Shown: in pieces, positions 13,946 through 25,996 of the stretch
Layout: every line of letters begins with the position of its first letter
How positions within the stretch are numbered: position 1 is the stretch's first letter
Source: Calliopsis andreniformis
Taxonomy: Eukaryota; Arthropoda; Insecta; Hymenoptera; Andrenidae
Length of the DNA: 64,000 nt
Assembly: GCF_051401765.1 (NCBI RefSeq)
Contig: NC_135071.1
Span: 16,408,961 to 16,472,960 of the forward strand
Reading direction: 5' to 3'
The notes under the pieces: generated by a model
Told to the model about the DNA's origin: nothing
Databases searched by the model: none
Seen by the model: only the letters and a program-made list of their open reading frames with translations
Position numbers and translations under genes: made by a program

Positions 13946-14685
13946 TTATTGCGTTTCTTTATTTTCATCGTTTACCGTGCACGCATTGTTAGTTTTAGAT
14001 TTTCTTCGTCTCCGCATAAGTCTTACAGATTTCCACAGCCACATTCGCGAGTCTTTCTTCCAGTAACGAGCTATATCTTCGGGCGGGTATCTGACACCCT
14101 AAGATATTTAGAATCTTTAACAGTGGCATTTTAAGAGATAAGGAGTTCTAGAAGACAGAAACTGTACTTGAAAATTCAAGATATCGGAATGTTGAAGTAC
14201 TTGTCGGCAAGGTAGAATTTCTTTAGCATTCAAAGTGAGTAATTCCTGTTCGATGTCATCGGCTGGTTCCGTTTGCGCGTCGCTTGTTCGTCGAAGCGGT
14301 ATCGTATCATTTTGAGATTCGATTTCCGCTTCCAGTTCTAAACGTTCGAGCGGCGACGTAAAACTCCTCGATTCCTTGCAGTTTCCGAAATTTGCCTGTT
14401 TCCAACATTTTTATTTCTCCGTGAGAACTAATAATGTTTATAATTCTATAGGTGGCAATCATTTAAACCTGCACTCCTTGGGAGCAAACATTACATCCAA
14501 GTGCACCAGATAAGCTCGCGATGCTCTTAGCTTTTGTCAAAACATTTTTCTCATCCCATGCAAAATTTTCAACTAAGAAACAAACAGGTAATATTTAATA
14601 TCGAATCAGAAGATTGGATACTATAATACTTGGAAAATTATTACAAACCGCTCGAGTGATCAGACTCATCATTTCTCCAGTCCAT
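13946..14685 (-). CDS. Unrecognised four-exon gene, 173-residue protein
   Basis: I do not recognise this gene. Four exons, 14685-14649, 14572-14469, 14395-14168 and 14098-13946, have GT-AG introns of 69-76 bases. Their lengths (37, 104, 228, 153) give matching phases 1, 0, 0 and end at TAA 13946-13948. Codon use looks coding. The protein starts MDWRNDESDHSSVENFAWDE and has a short segment with two cysteines (GCNVCSQG). An acidic middle (LERLELEAEIES, ADDIEQELL) follows, then a basic C-terminus with YPPEDIARYWKKDSRMWLW and RLMRRRRKSK. I see no signal peptide or membrane span. The Arg/Lys stretch could be nuclear-localising, which is inference. No exon opens a 60-codon ATG frame, so simple ORF scans miss it. 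Confidence is high that it is a gene, nil for function. Confidence 0.75.
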
Positions 14686-16131
14686 CAGCCTTTCCCTACT
14701 TCATAGAAAATTAACGTAAAAAATTCTTGCATCTGTCAAAGCCAGCTGACAGATACTGATTCCATTTCAAACATTTTCGAGCGATGTTTGAATAAATGAA
14801 CAACTTTCGTTTGTCTGTTACCGCATCTCTATCGATACATTAGATGACGCTAAAAAATACATTTATATTTTCTCAATTTTTTATTGAACTATTTTCTACT
14901 TACCACTAGTCAAGCTCTTCACTCTTCAAGAGTAGTTTAAATGCTCGTCCAAGAGAGGGAGATCAGGGTCAGTTCAGGAAGTCCTTTCCCAGAATCGCCA
15001 GAGCCATGTGGCGCTGTAATCTTATTTTAAACCGAATTGATAATGTCGGGTGTGACATGAAAATGGTAAGAGAACTCACAAGCCCCCGAGATTGTGACAT
15101 AAAAATATATTGCATAATAGGTCTAATAAGCTTTTCTAATATCTACTCTGTGATTCTACACTCTCCAGGATTTGCAGAACATAGAAATTATCCTGCTCTT
15201 CATGCAGTATACATACATATACAGAGAACCCCAAAATCTACGATAGAAACTCATAGTTCATAGGTAATAATTCCATATAAAACTAAAAGTCCAAAATATA
15301 GAACAAAACTTATTGATGTCATATTTTGTATTCTACAATTTCAGCTCAAAAATTGCCTCTACAAAAATACAGTTCTAGGCTCTTCATAGATCCAAAGAAA
15401 CAAAAGAAACCAAACAGAATCACGGTCTACTAATGACCCCATTACCCCTTTCTCCCATCAACCATCTACACAAGACTACTTTGCACACCAGTCCCGCAGG
15501 AACTCTAAAAAATCGGTTCCACAAATTCGACGCAATCGGCTCAACGATGCCCCCTGTAACTCTCTAACAGCGCGCCAAATCATCGAAGTATTCCTCTCGG
15601 TTCTCTCCATAAAACCGAATGTTACATGTAAGATACGCAACTATCGCCTCTCAACCGATAAATAACTCTTATGTATAAATCTTCAGCGGGACCAGCGGCC
15701 GTAATCGCGATCGTTAGATCACCGTTCGTTGCTCGAGCAGAGAGGAACGACGAAGGGAAAAAAAGGAACGAGATTGGCTAGGAAGCCCCTCGTGACGCAG
15801 GATAGCGTTAGAAAGGTACAGAGAACAGGTGCGCTCGAGCGAGATGCGTATACCATGGAAACCGATGCCCGCATGGCTCAACGCGTGTATTCACGAGATA
15901 CACGGTCACGGGTGGCCGCCCGGGGTTCCGGGGCCCACTTCCGGACGAGTCCGCACCGCTACGGTTTCTTTTTAGTCAGAAACGTGTGGTATCAGTTGTG
16001 CTCGCGTACAGTTAGACGGTGTTACATCGTGCAAGACGCCTTCTGCCGCTTCTCCGCGCGTATCACTGCGGAATCGCTCGCACGTTTCTTTTTAAATGAC
16101 GTGAGGGGAAGAACGAGTTACGTGGAGCACC
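14686..16131 (+). promoter_or_regulatory. Promoter and 5' UTR region of the villin-like gene
   Basis: The left part (14.7-15.6 kb) is AT-rich with no supported exon. From about 15.72 kb the sequence becomes markedly richer in G+C and CpG up to the start codon at 16132. An arthropod-type initiator match, TCAGTT, lies at 15992-15997, placing a possible transcription start near 15994 and a 5' UTR of about 138 bases. A 138-codon open frame here (15729-16145) overlaps the start codon out of frame and is best explained by the base composition. Confidence 0.4.
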
Positions 16132-19100
16132 ATGGATTTCTCTAGACGGGTGAGTACGCGTAGATCTGCGCCGCTACGCGGGCCCCTTACGAGGAATATG
16201 AATAACGCGCGAGGCACAATCATTATTTTCTCACTCGCGATTGATAAAGAACTTGTGAAGCGTGAGAGAGACGTTTCTGAAGTCTATTCTTGCGTTCATT
16301 ATTTATGTTTGTTCCGTTAAAGGCGAGGGAGGAATTGTGGAAATACTGGTGATCTTAGAGCGAGGAAATAATAAGTGGAGCGCTGATGGTATCAATTGCT
16401 TCATTGAAATGGACTTATTCCTAGAGGTAGATTATAGAGAGTGAAATCCCTCTGCTTGATATGTGCTTTAGAGTTATCGGCTTATTTATTAAGCTCCTTT
16501 TGTTTACTCTCAAATGAGTTCAAGTTAATTTTGTTCATTGGTTGTTTTCTGTGGGATTAGGTGTATTCGTTGAATCAATTGCAAGGGAATTGGTGGATAC
16601 TGAGAACTATTCATTCAGAATATTATCTTCATTTTTTAATTTAAAAAAAAATGGGCTTGGATTAGGCTGGCTCTAAGCTGCAGGTATAAAAGAACACACG
16701 AGTTCTAAATTTCTGATGCCACTAATTTAAAAAAAATAGTAAAAAACAAAGGAAAAACGTTTGGCGCGAAATGCTTCGTAGCTCTCCGAGGTCGAGCAGC
16801 GAATTTTCACCTCGTCATGAAACTCCCTGGTCAAGTGGGCGTGCAGCAAGTGCAGTCACCGCTTCCTGCCAGGAACGATCATCGCGGACAGCGTATGCAT
16901 GTGGACGCGTACCGTTCACGACGTGCATGTACCGAAGCAGCGGGCGTGGGCATGAATGAACGCGGGGACGTATCCGCGAAGACAATAACGTGCACGTAAA
17001 TGTGTGCGTGGACGCAATCGTTGCACTTCGCCTCGTCTAGACTCGCGTGCATGCTAACGGCGATTGGCGAGAAAGAGCCCTAGGTAATACCAAGTTACGT
17101 CACTGGTACTAGAATATTTATTATGTCCAAGACAACGGCGGTCGACGTTTGAGAAAGCGTGGAGCAATTAACGAGTCACTTGTCGGGATGAAAACGTCGG
17201 ATCGGAACGAAACGGTCACGCGAGGAAAAACGTAGAAAAGAAATGAATCTGAGTGTATACATAATTGTGTCAAATGCTAATTCCTCGATTTTCTAGGTCA
17301 GTTTCAACAATTAATGCATACCGAAGATCGTCGTTTGGTCCCAATTACTCACTCAAACCTTAAATGAATTTTTTGAACGGTACCATTGCGCTACACTACT
17401 TATTTTTTACCGAACGATGTACAGGGTGTTCGATAACAGGTGTCAGAAATGTTAAGGGATGATTCGAAATTAAATTTGTAGTTGAAATTTTGTTGCAAAA
17501 TTATTAATTATTGAGATGACGTGAAAATACTTGTGTAATGTGTCTGACTAGAAATATATTCTACTGATTTTACTGGCTTCCCTATATCTGACTTCAGACT
17601 TAATCTACTAGCTTTCCTATGTCTGACTCAAAACATATTTTACTAATTTCACTGTGCCTGACCTGACTAATGCACGTGTCCAGTAGAATAAGTTCCTAAT
17701 CAAACTCATTTCACGCGTATTATAGGTGTACTTTTAATACTCAACAGCTCGCAAACGAAGCCCCAAACAGAATTTTATCTACCTTCACTTTCATCTTATT
17801 TTATCATCCAGAATCATCCCTCAAAATCTCTGACACCTGTTATCGAGCACCCTGTATATACGCCCGTTTCTCTGTAACACTTATCCCGACATCCGGCTGA
17901 AGCATCGTCGGCCGTGAAAATAACACGGCAATTAATTTCTGATAAACCAGAATGATTATTCCGCAAATTGTGTTTTCGCACGTCCAATTGTAAATACGTG
18001 TAAAGATAAAAAGAACGATGTGAGTGCGTCCACACACACGGAGGAGGATCTCGCGGATCACCTGTGATTATAGTCCTCCCGAGGACCTCGCTCTCGCGAG
18101 TTCCCATACCCTAGTTTTCTGCCGGCAACAGTCGTGCGCGAGCACCGATCGCGTTTCTCCGTTGCGAAATTCGTGCCCGCGAGACCGAGCGCGATCAGAA
18201 AGGATCGAGCCGGTGCCCTGTTGAATTTCAAACGTAAAATCGCTCGAGGATCCGCGGAATCGGTTTTCGTGCCGCGGAAAGAGCGCCCAGTAGCTTCGTG
18301 AACCGAGGGACCGACAGTTCGCGAGCTGGCAAATGACAGAAGTATTTGGAAGGACCGATTGCCTGGTGTGTAATTAATGATACAATAGAAGACATGGTTT
18401 CGCGAGGGAAAGTGTGAGAAGAATGGAATGTCCGTGAACGATCTGTAACGGGATTTTGATAAATCCTTCACAAAGGAGAAACCGTCGCTAACGGTGTTTT
18501 ATTGCATGGAATAAAACTCGTGTGATACTGTTCAGCTACGAGAGTAGTTAAGATTGTTGTCATTTTGTTCGCCGATTCTTATTACGGTTGTTTCGGGTTT
18601 TTCTTCGGCGCAGAGCGTTTTAATAGACGTTTTACGTCCCTAACGACCAGGCTGTTCTCGATACAAAGCTCTGGTATTAGGGTTTCGCGATGATAACGAT
18701 ATGATTGTACTTTTATGGCGAAATGATTGTGAAAAATCGCGTGAAACTTAGAATGAACGAGCATTTTACACGATTCAATTCTACTGTATTAAAAAATATA
18801 TTAAAAAGTTATGTTATTTAATATTGTATCGGTGTGCTGCAGGACGACAGGAGCAGCCGTTCCGATGACTCTAACGGCGAGATCTTCAAGAATGTTCCAA
18901 AGAATAGTAGCACGTTTCGCATTTGGAAGATCGAGGTACCGTGTCATTGTTAAGTAAAAAGTGTAATTCGCGAGGTGGTCTTTTTTAGAAATTAAGAAAC
19001 AGAAAGAGTGAAAGCATGAAGTGCGAAATCACCTTTTAATGTCTGTGCAATAGGGTTTACGAGTCACAGCCGTCACCGGAAGTAATATGGGATATTTCCT

Positions 19101-22054
19101 CTCGGAGCTGGCATATATTATATACGCTGTGTCAGCGAAAGACGGTCCACTTCCTTATCCCGGGATGCCGGTAATTATGTTCAATTCTTGTTCCAACCAC
19201 ATTCAAATCCTTAAGTATGTGTCTACAGGATGTTCGACAACAGGTGTCAAAAATTTTAAGTCCTGTATGATATTTGTTTCAAATCAGGTAAAGGATTTAA
19301 AGTCAGCTCCAGTGGTCCGTGTCATTCACTTCTGGATCGGTTCCATGTGTAACTCCACGATTTCCGGTGCTGCTGCACTCCGAGCAGCTGAACTGGATTC
19401 TCAAATATCTGCTACAATCTTACTAAGAGAGGCACAGGGCCGAGAAAGTTCAAGATTCCTTGCGTATTTTCGACAACCTCTGGTTATCGAAAACTTCCAT
19501 TTTGAGACACCGAGCTGCACGTTACACAGAGTCACTGGTATCGCGATTCCCATACTAACAGAACTCGAGAGACTGCACTGGGACCAGTTCTGTTCACGGG
19601 ACGTCATCCTCGTAGAGGTTCTTTCCAAGTAGGTACCAAGCGTCTAAGATGAATGTCCCAATAGCCGACTATGTCTCGATATCTGGACACTATTGCTAAT
19701 TTTATTTAATTTTAAGCATTTTAAGCGTCCAAGTATTGAGACATTTACTTTAACATCGTCAAAGAAGTTATTAAACGATTTACTCTAATACTAGGTAAAA
19801 AAAGGCTTAATGAAACAAGAATGTCTGATTAAAATAGGGGCATCGTGTTCCTGTGGCTAGGATCGTCAGCCGATCCACTGCACAAACGACATGCAGTGAG
19901 CATCCTGGAAACAAGAAAAGAGAACAATAATGGTCGCATCATCGTCGTCGAGGATGGCTACGAACAAACTCTACCAGAAGGAGAGAGACAACTCTTTGCC
20001 AGTATTTTAGAACCTTCTACTAGAGTGGTTCAACCAGACCGACCTCACAGAATTAACACGCCTAACCCTGTCAAATTATACAAATGCAGCGAGCAGTCTG
20101 GTAAATACAAGGTCGCAGAACTGAAGTCTGGACCGATTCTCCGATCAGATCTCACATCTGAAGCCGTTTACCTAATCGATCGCGGTGAGACTGGCGTTTG
20201 GGCCTGGGTTGGATGCAACGTGAATGCTAGAGAAAAGTTGGAGGCGGTCCGCAACGCTCGTGGATTCGTGAAGAAGAAGAACTACAGCAATGGCGTGTCT
20301 GTTGGGAGAGCCCTCGAAGCATACGAGCCTACAGAGATGAAGGCTCTTGTTAGAGGCTGGGAGATTTCGAAAACGAGACCACTGACTCTACCACCCAGTT
20401 TTGAACCTGATTATATGAACGAGAGACCGAGGATGGCGGCTGAGTGTCAACTAGTGGACGATGGGTCCGGCGAGAGGACTCTTTGGAGGGTGAACAAAAA
20501 GGAAGGAATGGTCCAGATAGAAGACAAAGGGATATACTACGCGGAGGCTTGTTACATAATGTGTTACAAGTATGGACAAGGTCGCAGGAGTAGAACCATT
20601 GTACGTTTTATGTAGAGTAATGTAGCTTTCATTGTTAAAACACAGCACTTATTGAATGTATTTAGAGGGCTCACTTTTCAATATCTGAAGATATTGAAGT
20701 GATTCGAAGAAATGATAATTTTGTAGGTTTATTGTTGGGAAGGGGTCCATTCTATAAAGGTGGATCGGGAAGCTTCTTTGGAAGCAGCTTGTCGTTTATC
20801 CGAAGACACTTCTGCTCAGCTGGTGAAGGCATGCCAGGGTAGGGAGCCACCTCATCTGCTTCAGATTTACGATGGGAAATTGAAGATACTTGCTGGAAGG
20901 CATCGTGATTCACGTGAGTAATACAATAAATCTGTAATATAATTAACTGTCTAAGTTGGAGTACATCATCGGGAAGATTACATTGCAGCGCCACAAAAAT
21001 ATCTCGTTAGGGTCTTTGGCTCTACCCCATACATGTCGAAAGCTGTTGAACGTCCATTAAGATCGAGTAGCCTCGATTCTAGTGGAGTCTTTATCCTCTT
21101 TTCTGACATGCCTGTTGTATGGTGCGGAGGCAGAAGCACTGGAGATGCTAGGCAAGCATCTCGTCGACTCGCGCCAAGAAACGCGTCTCTAATGATAGAG
21201 AATAAAGAAGATGATGAGTTTTGGACAGAACTTGGAGGTAGAAGCTTACTTCAAGCTTACATAATCAATTTTTCCGTGGGTTGAAACCTCATAATGTATT
21301 CAATAATTGGCTCTATCTTTAAGGTAAAGGCTCTTATGGCACAGAGACCATCGACATCGGAGAAGAGCTCGAAAAGCATTTGTACCAATGTTTAACAGAA
21401 GGCGAAACGTTTGTTGGTGAAGAAGTTCTTGGATTTGGTCAGAATTGCCTTCTTCCAGAAGCAATTTGGTTACTAGATGCTGGAAACGTGATATGGGTAT
21501 GGGTCGGAAAATCTTCGATGCCTAAGTCATTAAGGGAATGTGTACATGACGCGATGATATTTCTGTATACTCATCCAGCTGGTCGAGATCGGAATACGAC
21601 AATTTCTGTGATTAAACAAGGTACAACAGATCATTTTTTTTTATGAAACAATCCAATTTTTATGATTTTTAGAGACAGCAAATTCGTTTTATCTTCTGTT
21701 CTAGGAATGGAACCATCAACATTTATAGGACTCTTCGATAACTGGAATTATAATCTACTGAGGGACTATAAATCTTTTGAAACATTTTGCACACTCTTAC
21801 ATGATAAAGAATCGCTGCCAAAAATACAGACATCGTCGAAGTCATTTAGTGACTTTGATAATTACGTGAAATATCCTCTTTCTATGTTGAAAAACGAACC
21901 GGAAAATTTACCATCCGGTGTCGATGTTGCGCGGAAAGAGATGCATCTTACTTTTGATAACTTCATTGCAGTTTTTAAAATGGAACCTGACGAGTTTGTG
22001 AAACTTCCTGCTTGGAAGAGGCAAAGGCTGAAGCAATCGGCTGGTCTCTTCTAA
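16132..22054 (+). CDS. Villin-like actin-binding protein, six gelsolin repeats plus headpiece
   Basis: Actin filament severing, capping and bundling protein of the villin/gelsolin family; Drosophila quail is the obvious comparison. Nine exons, 16132-16149, 18843-18935, 19054-19170, 19288-19628, 19838-20600, 20727-20913, 20989-21237, 21324-21620 and 21705-22054, give 804 residues with all phases consistent. Exon 1 encodes only MDFSRR, after a good start context (gcaccATGG). Gelsolin-repeat cores are visible as GIVFLWLG, GVWAWVGC, GVFILFSD and VIWVWVGK. The C-terminal headpiece ends EFVKLPAWKRQRLKQSAGLF. The length matches villin (about 820). Oddity: the headpiece has KQSA where chicken villin has the actin-binding KKEK. 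Introns 1 and 3 contain transposon-derived sequence. Confidence 0.93.
16150..18842 (+). other. First intron of the villin-like gene, with GC-rich islands
   Basis: This 2.7 kb intron is the longest in the gene. It contains two islands clearly richer in G+C and CpG than their surroundings, at about 16.77-17.06 kb and 18.02-18.33 kb, separated by AT-rich sequence and a MITE (17422-17854). Short open frames in the islands are compositional. Position within the first intron and composition make enhancer or alternative-promoter roles plausible, but the sequence does not prove either. Confidence 0.35.
17422..17854. mobile_element. Non-autonomous TA-flanked inverted-repeat element (MITE), 433 bp
   Basis: The ends are near-perfect inverted repeats of about 50 bases. 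The left end reads CAGGGTGTTCGATAACAGG, and the right end is its reverse complement with one change in that span. The match continues with a few mismatches through a shared agggatgattc. TA dinucleotides flank both ends (17420-17421 and 17855-17856). A TA duplication with long inverted repeats fits a Tc1/mariner-like non-autonomous element. There is no transposase frame. The interior has degenerate copies of a motif around tctgact and ttttactg. Confidence 0.8.
19226..19262 (+). repeat. Solo end of the same MITE family, inside villin-like intron 3
   Basis: After a TA at 19224-19225 the sequence CAGGATGTTCGACAACAGG, continuing tgtcaaaaattttaag, matches the left end of the 17422 element with a few substitutions. 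No opposite end is present, so it is a fragment or a deleted copy. It occupies about a third of the 117-base intron 19171-19287 and sits just upstream of the 3' splice site. Confidence 0.7.
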
Positions 22055-22269
22055 AGTATAAATCTTCGTCCTTTTATTATAAAGCTTGTATGATAGTTAT
22101 TATAATATAATCAAAACGCAACAAATTTTTTCATACTTTATCATTTGGAATTGAATTTATTAAATGGAGAAACATAAAAATAAAATATAATTTCAATTAT
22201 GATAGCTGAAGTTTTATTCATTAAAAATTCACAGATTATTTAAATCAAAATTAATAAACTAGTTGCATT
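22055..22269. other. Shared 3' interval of villin-like gene (+) and PSMB7 (-)
   Basis: Only 215 bases separate the two convergent stop codons. Poly(A) signals are AATAAA at 22179-22184 (+) and tttatt, that is AATAAA on the minus strand, at 22213-22218. The predicted 3' ends nearly abut. Confidence 0.55.
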
Positions 22270-23504
22270 TCAAGATGACGTATCCATCGGTTCTGATTCA
22301 ATTCTACGAACACTTTCCTTTTCAACAATTATAGGGTAAACTGATTTGTTAAGTACAGCAGTGGTACCACGTTTATATTGATAAGACATATGACGCTGCC
22401 CTTTTACATTTGCAACATCATATGGCCGTAAATAATCAACAGAACCTTTACGGATGACACACAAATCCACGTTGGAACCAGAAGCCAAGTCATTGAATAC
22501 ACCAGCACGTATGGCATCTGCTACAAGTTCTTTAGCTTCTTCCTCCTAAAAAGATTCTTAGATACATGAAAGAAATACTATAGAAACATAGAAAAATTTT
22601 AGTTGCACTTACTGTCATGTTAGGTTTCCATTTACTTTCAAACACAGCCATTGCAGCCAAAGATCCTGAACCCATGGTGGTATACATGTGCTTGTCTGCT
22701 GACCCATGAGGATAAATGCAATACAAGTGTGGCCCATCAAAATCAACACCTCCTAATATCAAAGCTGCTCCAATATTGCCTTGATAACGAAATAGCAATT
22801 GTTTGATCATTGCATTAGCAGTACAAACTGGCACCAAACGGCCAGTATTTAAACGATGTAACTCCAATCGACTTGATATCATCTGTGTTGTCATTTCAGT
22901 GTCTGCAGCCGTACCAGCACCACAACAACTATGGAATTAAAAATTAATTAATGCTCAACTAAACAAAGTAGTAAACTTAAGCCAAAAAATTTCATTACAT
23001 CCTATTTCAATAAAATACTTACTACATATTTTGAGCAAGATAATGAATTTTGCTACAATTTTTATCAGCAACTATAGTGCCTTCCGTAGACCTTGTATCA
23101 CCACCAAGAACCACCCCATCTTTATAAACAACACCAGCAATTGTTGTTCCTGTTTTAACTGCTTTAGGTGACTGAAATCCTTTCTTTACTAAAAAGTTGT
23201 TTCTAAAAGAAAAATATAATTAAATGAAATTGATAGATTCTTTAATTCTACATAGTTTTTTGACTCCTCCAGGAAATTTCTAAATGTAAATCATTCAAAA
23301 CAACAGATACTTTCAAAAAATGACACAGCAATATCAAGCAAGAAGAGGTTACATACTGTACAGTGCTGTTTTCCGATTTTACGATTGGAAATTTTATTAA
23401 TATGAGTTTTTTGCATGGTGAAACTTTTTAATATTCAATTACCTCTGACAAAGATCAAATGAAAATCCTGGTGGAGGAATTTCAGGCACAAGTACCGAAG
23501 ACAT
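22270..23504 (-). CDS. PSMB7: Proteasome subunit beta type-7 (beta-2, trypsin-like)
   Basis: Catalytic beta-2 subunit of the 20S proteasome, with trypsin-like specificity. Four exons, 23504-23443, 23202-23023, 22928-22613 and 22545-22270, encode 277 residues, the same length as human PSMB7. A 39-residue propeptide ends in KTG before the catalytic Thr40 of TTIAG. Lys and Asp of the N-terminal-nucleophile site are in the conserved context ([19 protein letters not shown]). The C-terminal extension that wraps around beta-3 is present. The gene lies upstream of CDC6 on the same strand, about 600 bases away, with its own promoter. Confidence 0.97.
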
Positions 23505-24104
23505 GATTAGAAGTTTTCATACAGGTACTGCCACGAAAAGAACACAATTGAACACAATACAAGACTCATCCGAAGCGGTTTGTAAAGGCTAATGCACGTT
23601 GAAGGACTGCGTTTTCATCAAGTTCTCATTTGGAGGCGCCTTGAAACGCAATAGCCACGTAGTGACGAGTTTACGAACTAAACTATGAAATTTAAAAATT
23701 TTCAATTTCAACATTATTTATTTGAATGAATAGGAATAGTACATGAATAGAGTATTTTAAAAAATAGTGCATTTATTAAACAGAGTAATATAACAAATAC
23801 TCACGAAATAAAATACTAAACAAAAACATATTTTAATTATTACAAAAGGTATTTTAGAAAAAGTATAATAACGTGCTGTATCATAAACTTTGGATAGTAC
23901 TTTCATGCTGTATGCACTGTTACGTTAACTGCTACACAAGTACACCAGTTATGATCATACAACGATAAAAAGAAAACAAAATAAAACATTCAAAGTTACG
24001 ATTTACAATTTTAAAACTATGGTCACGCGTTATTATAAACGTATACGATTCCTTCTGTCACTTAAAAATATAATAATCAGTCTAACAAAGTATAAATATT
24101 TAAA
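23505..24104. other. PSMB7 upstream region and CDC6 3' UTR
   Basis: AT-rich spacer between two minus-strand genes. The part next to 23504 should hold the PSMB7 promoter. The part left of 24105 is CDC6 3' UTR, with a minus-strand AATAAA (tttatt) at 23772-23777. I see no additional exon. Confidence 0.4.
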
Positions 24105-25996
24105 TCAACATCTGCCTAAACACGATACGTCATTAATAATTTCTGCCATCATATTTTTGTCTTGCAAGGCTGCATCCAATTCTTCTTGATCCCATTCTAA
24201 GTTAACTTTTGACAAACGGGGTTCCTTTTTAGTCGTCAATTTTAAAATACCCCTCGTTTCTATTAGCGAACATAAACTAACAAATTCAGAAGCATCAACA
24301 GCGTGAATATTACGTTTTTTACAAACTTTTTTGTACACTTCATGCAACTGAAATAGAAATATAACATTAAATAAACTGTAATGCTTTTGATTATAAATTT
24401 AAATATTTTTTGGCATACTTACTCGTCCTATTGTCACATCTTTGTTCCGTCCTTTATTTAAAATAAGCAGAAGAGAACATAACAGCAACTTCTGCTGCAA
24501 AGGAAACGTGCTTTCTTCTTTCCCAATATTTTGAGATCCCCCATAAACACCATTTAAGACAGTAATAACTTCTTTCAGATCTACTGGCTTCTCTGTTGCA
24601 GGCTGTTGCTTCTTAGGACTGCCAGTGTTTGTCTCTGTAAAAGAATGTTAATATTTTTAAAAACTAATAACTAATGAATATAACTTCATTCTTAAAGGTA
24701 ATATGTACCATTATTATTTGTGGGTTGTAAAACATGCTCCAACTTATGAAACTCTGCAAGCTCTACTACTCTTCTACTAATATCTAAAGCTCTCCTAATA
24801 TCCCCTGAAACAGCAGCAACTTTCCCAGCCAACATCTGCATTGCAGTTCCAGTAAACAGATGAGATACCTGAGCTTCATTTAATCTCTCAGATATTATAC
24901 TACATATTTGTTGCTTTGTATATGGTGCAAAGTGCATTAATCTCGGTTTCAGGTCACATCTAGCCTGTAATCTAGGCAACATTCTATCTGTGAGATCCAA
25001 AGCATTGGCAATACCAACTAAAATGAGCCTAGAATCTTTGATCGATGGCCACTCAAAAATAGAGTACAAAACAGATTGCTTTTTGCTTTCCAATTGGTCA
25101 ATCTCATCTAAAACCAGCATCAACATTTTATGCTTGGATGCTAAGTATTTCTCAATGATCATTTTACTATGTTTTGCAGTCTTTAAGGCTGTTGTTAATC
25201 CCAGCTCTTGTATAATTTTTGCATAAATTGTGGCCGCAGATTTCATAGTCGTACAATTCACATAAACTACTTTAAAGCTGGACTTGAATTTAGGTTTCAG
25301 CATGAGCTTAGAGAGGCATGCTGTTTTCCCAGTCCCTGGAGGCCCCGAAACATACAGAGAACCCGATGTTTCATTGTTCAAATGCTGCTCCATGAATTCC
25401 TGCAACTCAGCTAGTTCTTTTTCTCTACCAGGCAAACTTTCAGGTACAGAGCTATGCAAAGCTTTACGAGCATTCCGATATTTTTCTGAGCTAAACAATT
25501 TCTTTGGAACTAATTTCTCCTCCTTCTCTGGAGACGATAGTAAATTCAATTTATTTAGCAGACTGGAAGGAGTGGAAGGAGACATCACTGGCCCTGCTTT
25601 TTCTTTCTTCTTTTGTTTTGGTGGTGTGGAACCATGGTCCTCTGAAAAAGACACACAATTTTCTCTCTCATCATTGGTACATAAAAAAATTTAGTAAAAT
25701 GTAACAGAAAAAGATATACCATCGGATTCGCTAGATTTCCGTACGCGTCTTGGAGTACTAACAGATTTCCCTTTGCATATTTTCACATTATTTTCCACCA
25801 ACGAATTTTCTACATCTGAGTCCGTCTCTGACTCGCTGCTGCTTAAGGTAATAACTTTCTTCACAGTCGGAACATATTTATAAGTAGATTCTCTAGCAGT
25901 CGCGTTAGTAAAATCTTCTTTCGGGACGTTGCTTTTGGCTCCATAAAACGAACTCTTTTTCCGTATATTGAATGCAAGTTTCGTTTGAACACTCAT
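24105..25996 (-). CDS. CDC6: Cell division control protein 6 (DNA replication licensing ATPase)
   Basis: AAA+ ATPase that, with ORC and Cdt1, loads the MCM helicase at origins in G1. Exons 25996-25720, 25641-24709, 24634-24423 and 24347-24105 encode 554 residues, a normal CDC6 length. Visible features are the LPGRE segment before the ATPase, Walker A GPPGTGKT at about 192-199, Walker B LVLDEID at about 268-274, the sensor-2 region GDIRRALDISRR, and a C-terminal winged helix (residues ~400-554). The N-terminal tail is basic and serine-rich with CDK-type sites such as STPRRVRK and STPPKQK, consistent with cell-cycle control by phosphorylation. E2F-type sites upstream (26297-26380) support G1/S transcription. 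ORC1 was considered but there is no BAH domain. Confidence 0.95.

Noticed and set aside
15729..16145. 138-codon plus-strand open frame over the villin-like promoter and 5' UTR
   Set aside because: It runs out of frame over the villin-like start codon, lies in a CpG-rich Arg-biased region, and shows no domain.
17422..17854. Possible CRISPR or regulatory palindrome
   Set aside because: There are only two inverted copies at the ends of one unit, with TA duplications. That is a transposon structure in a eukaryotic intron.
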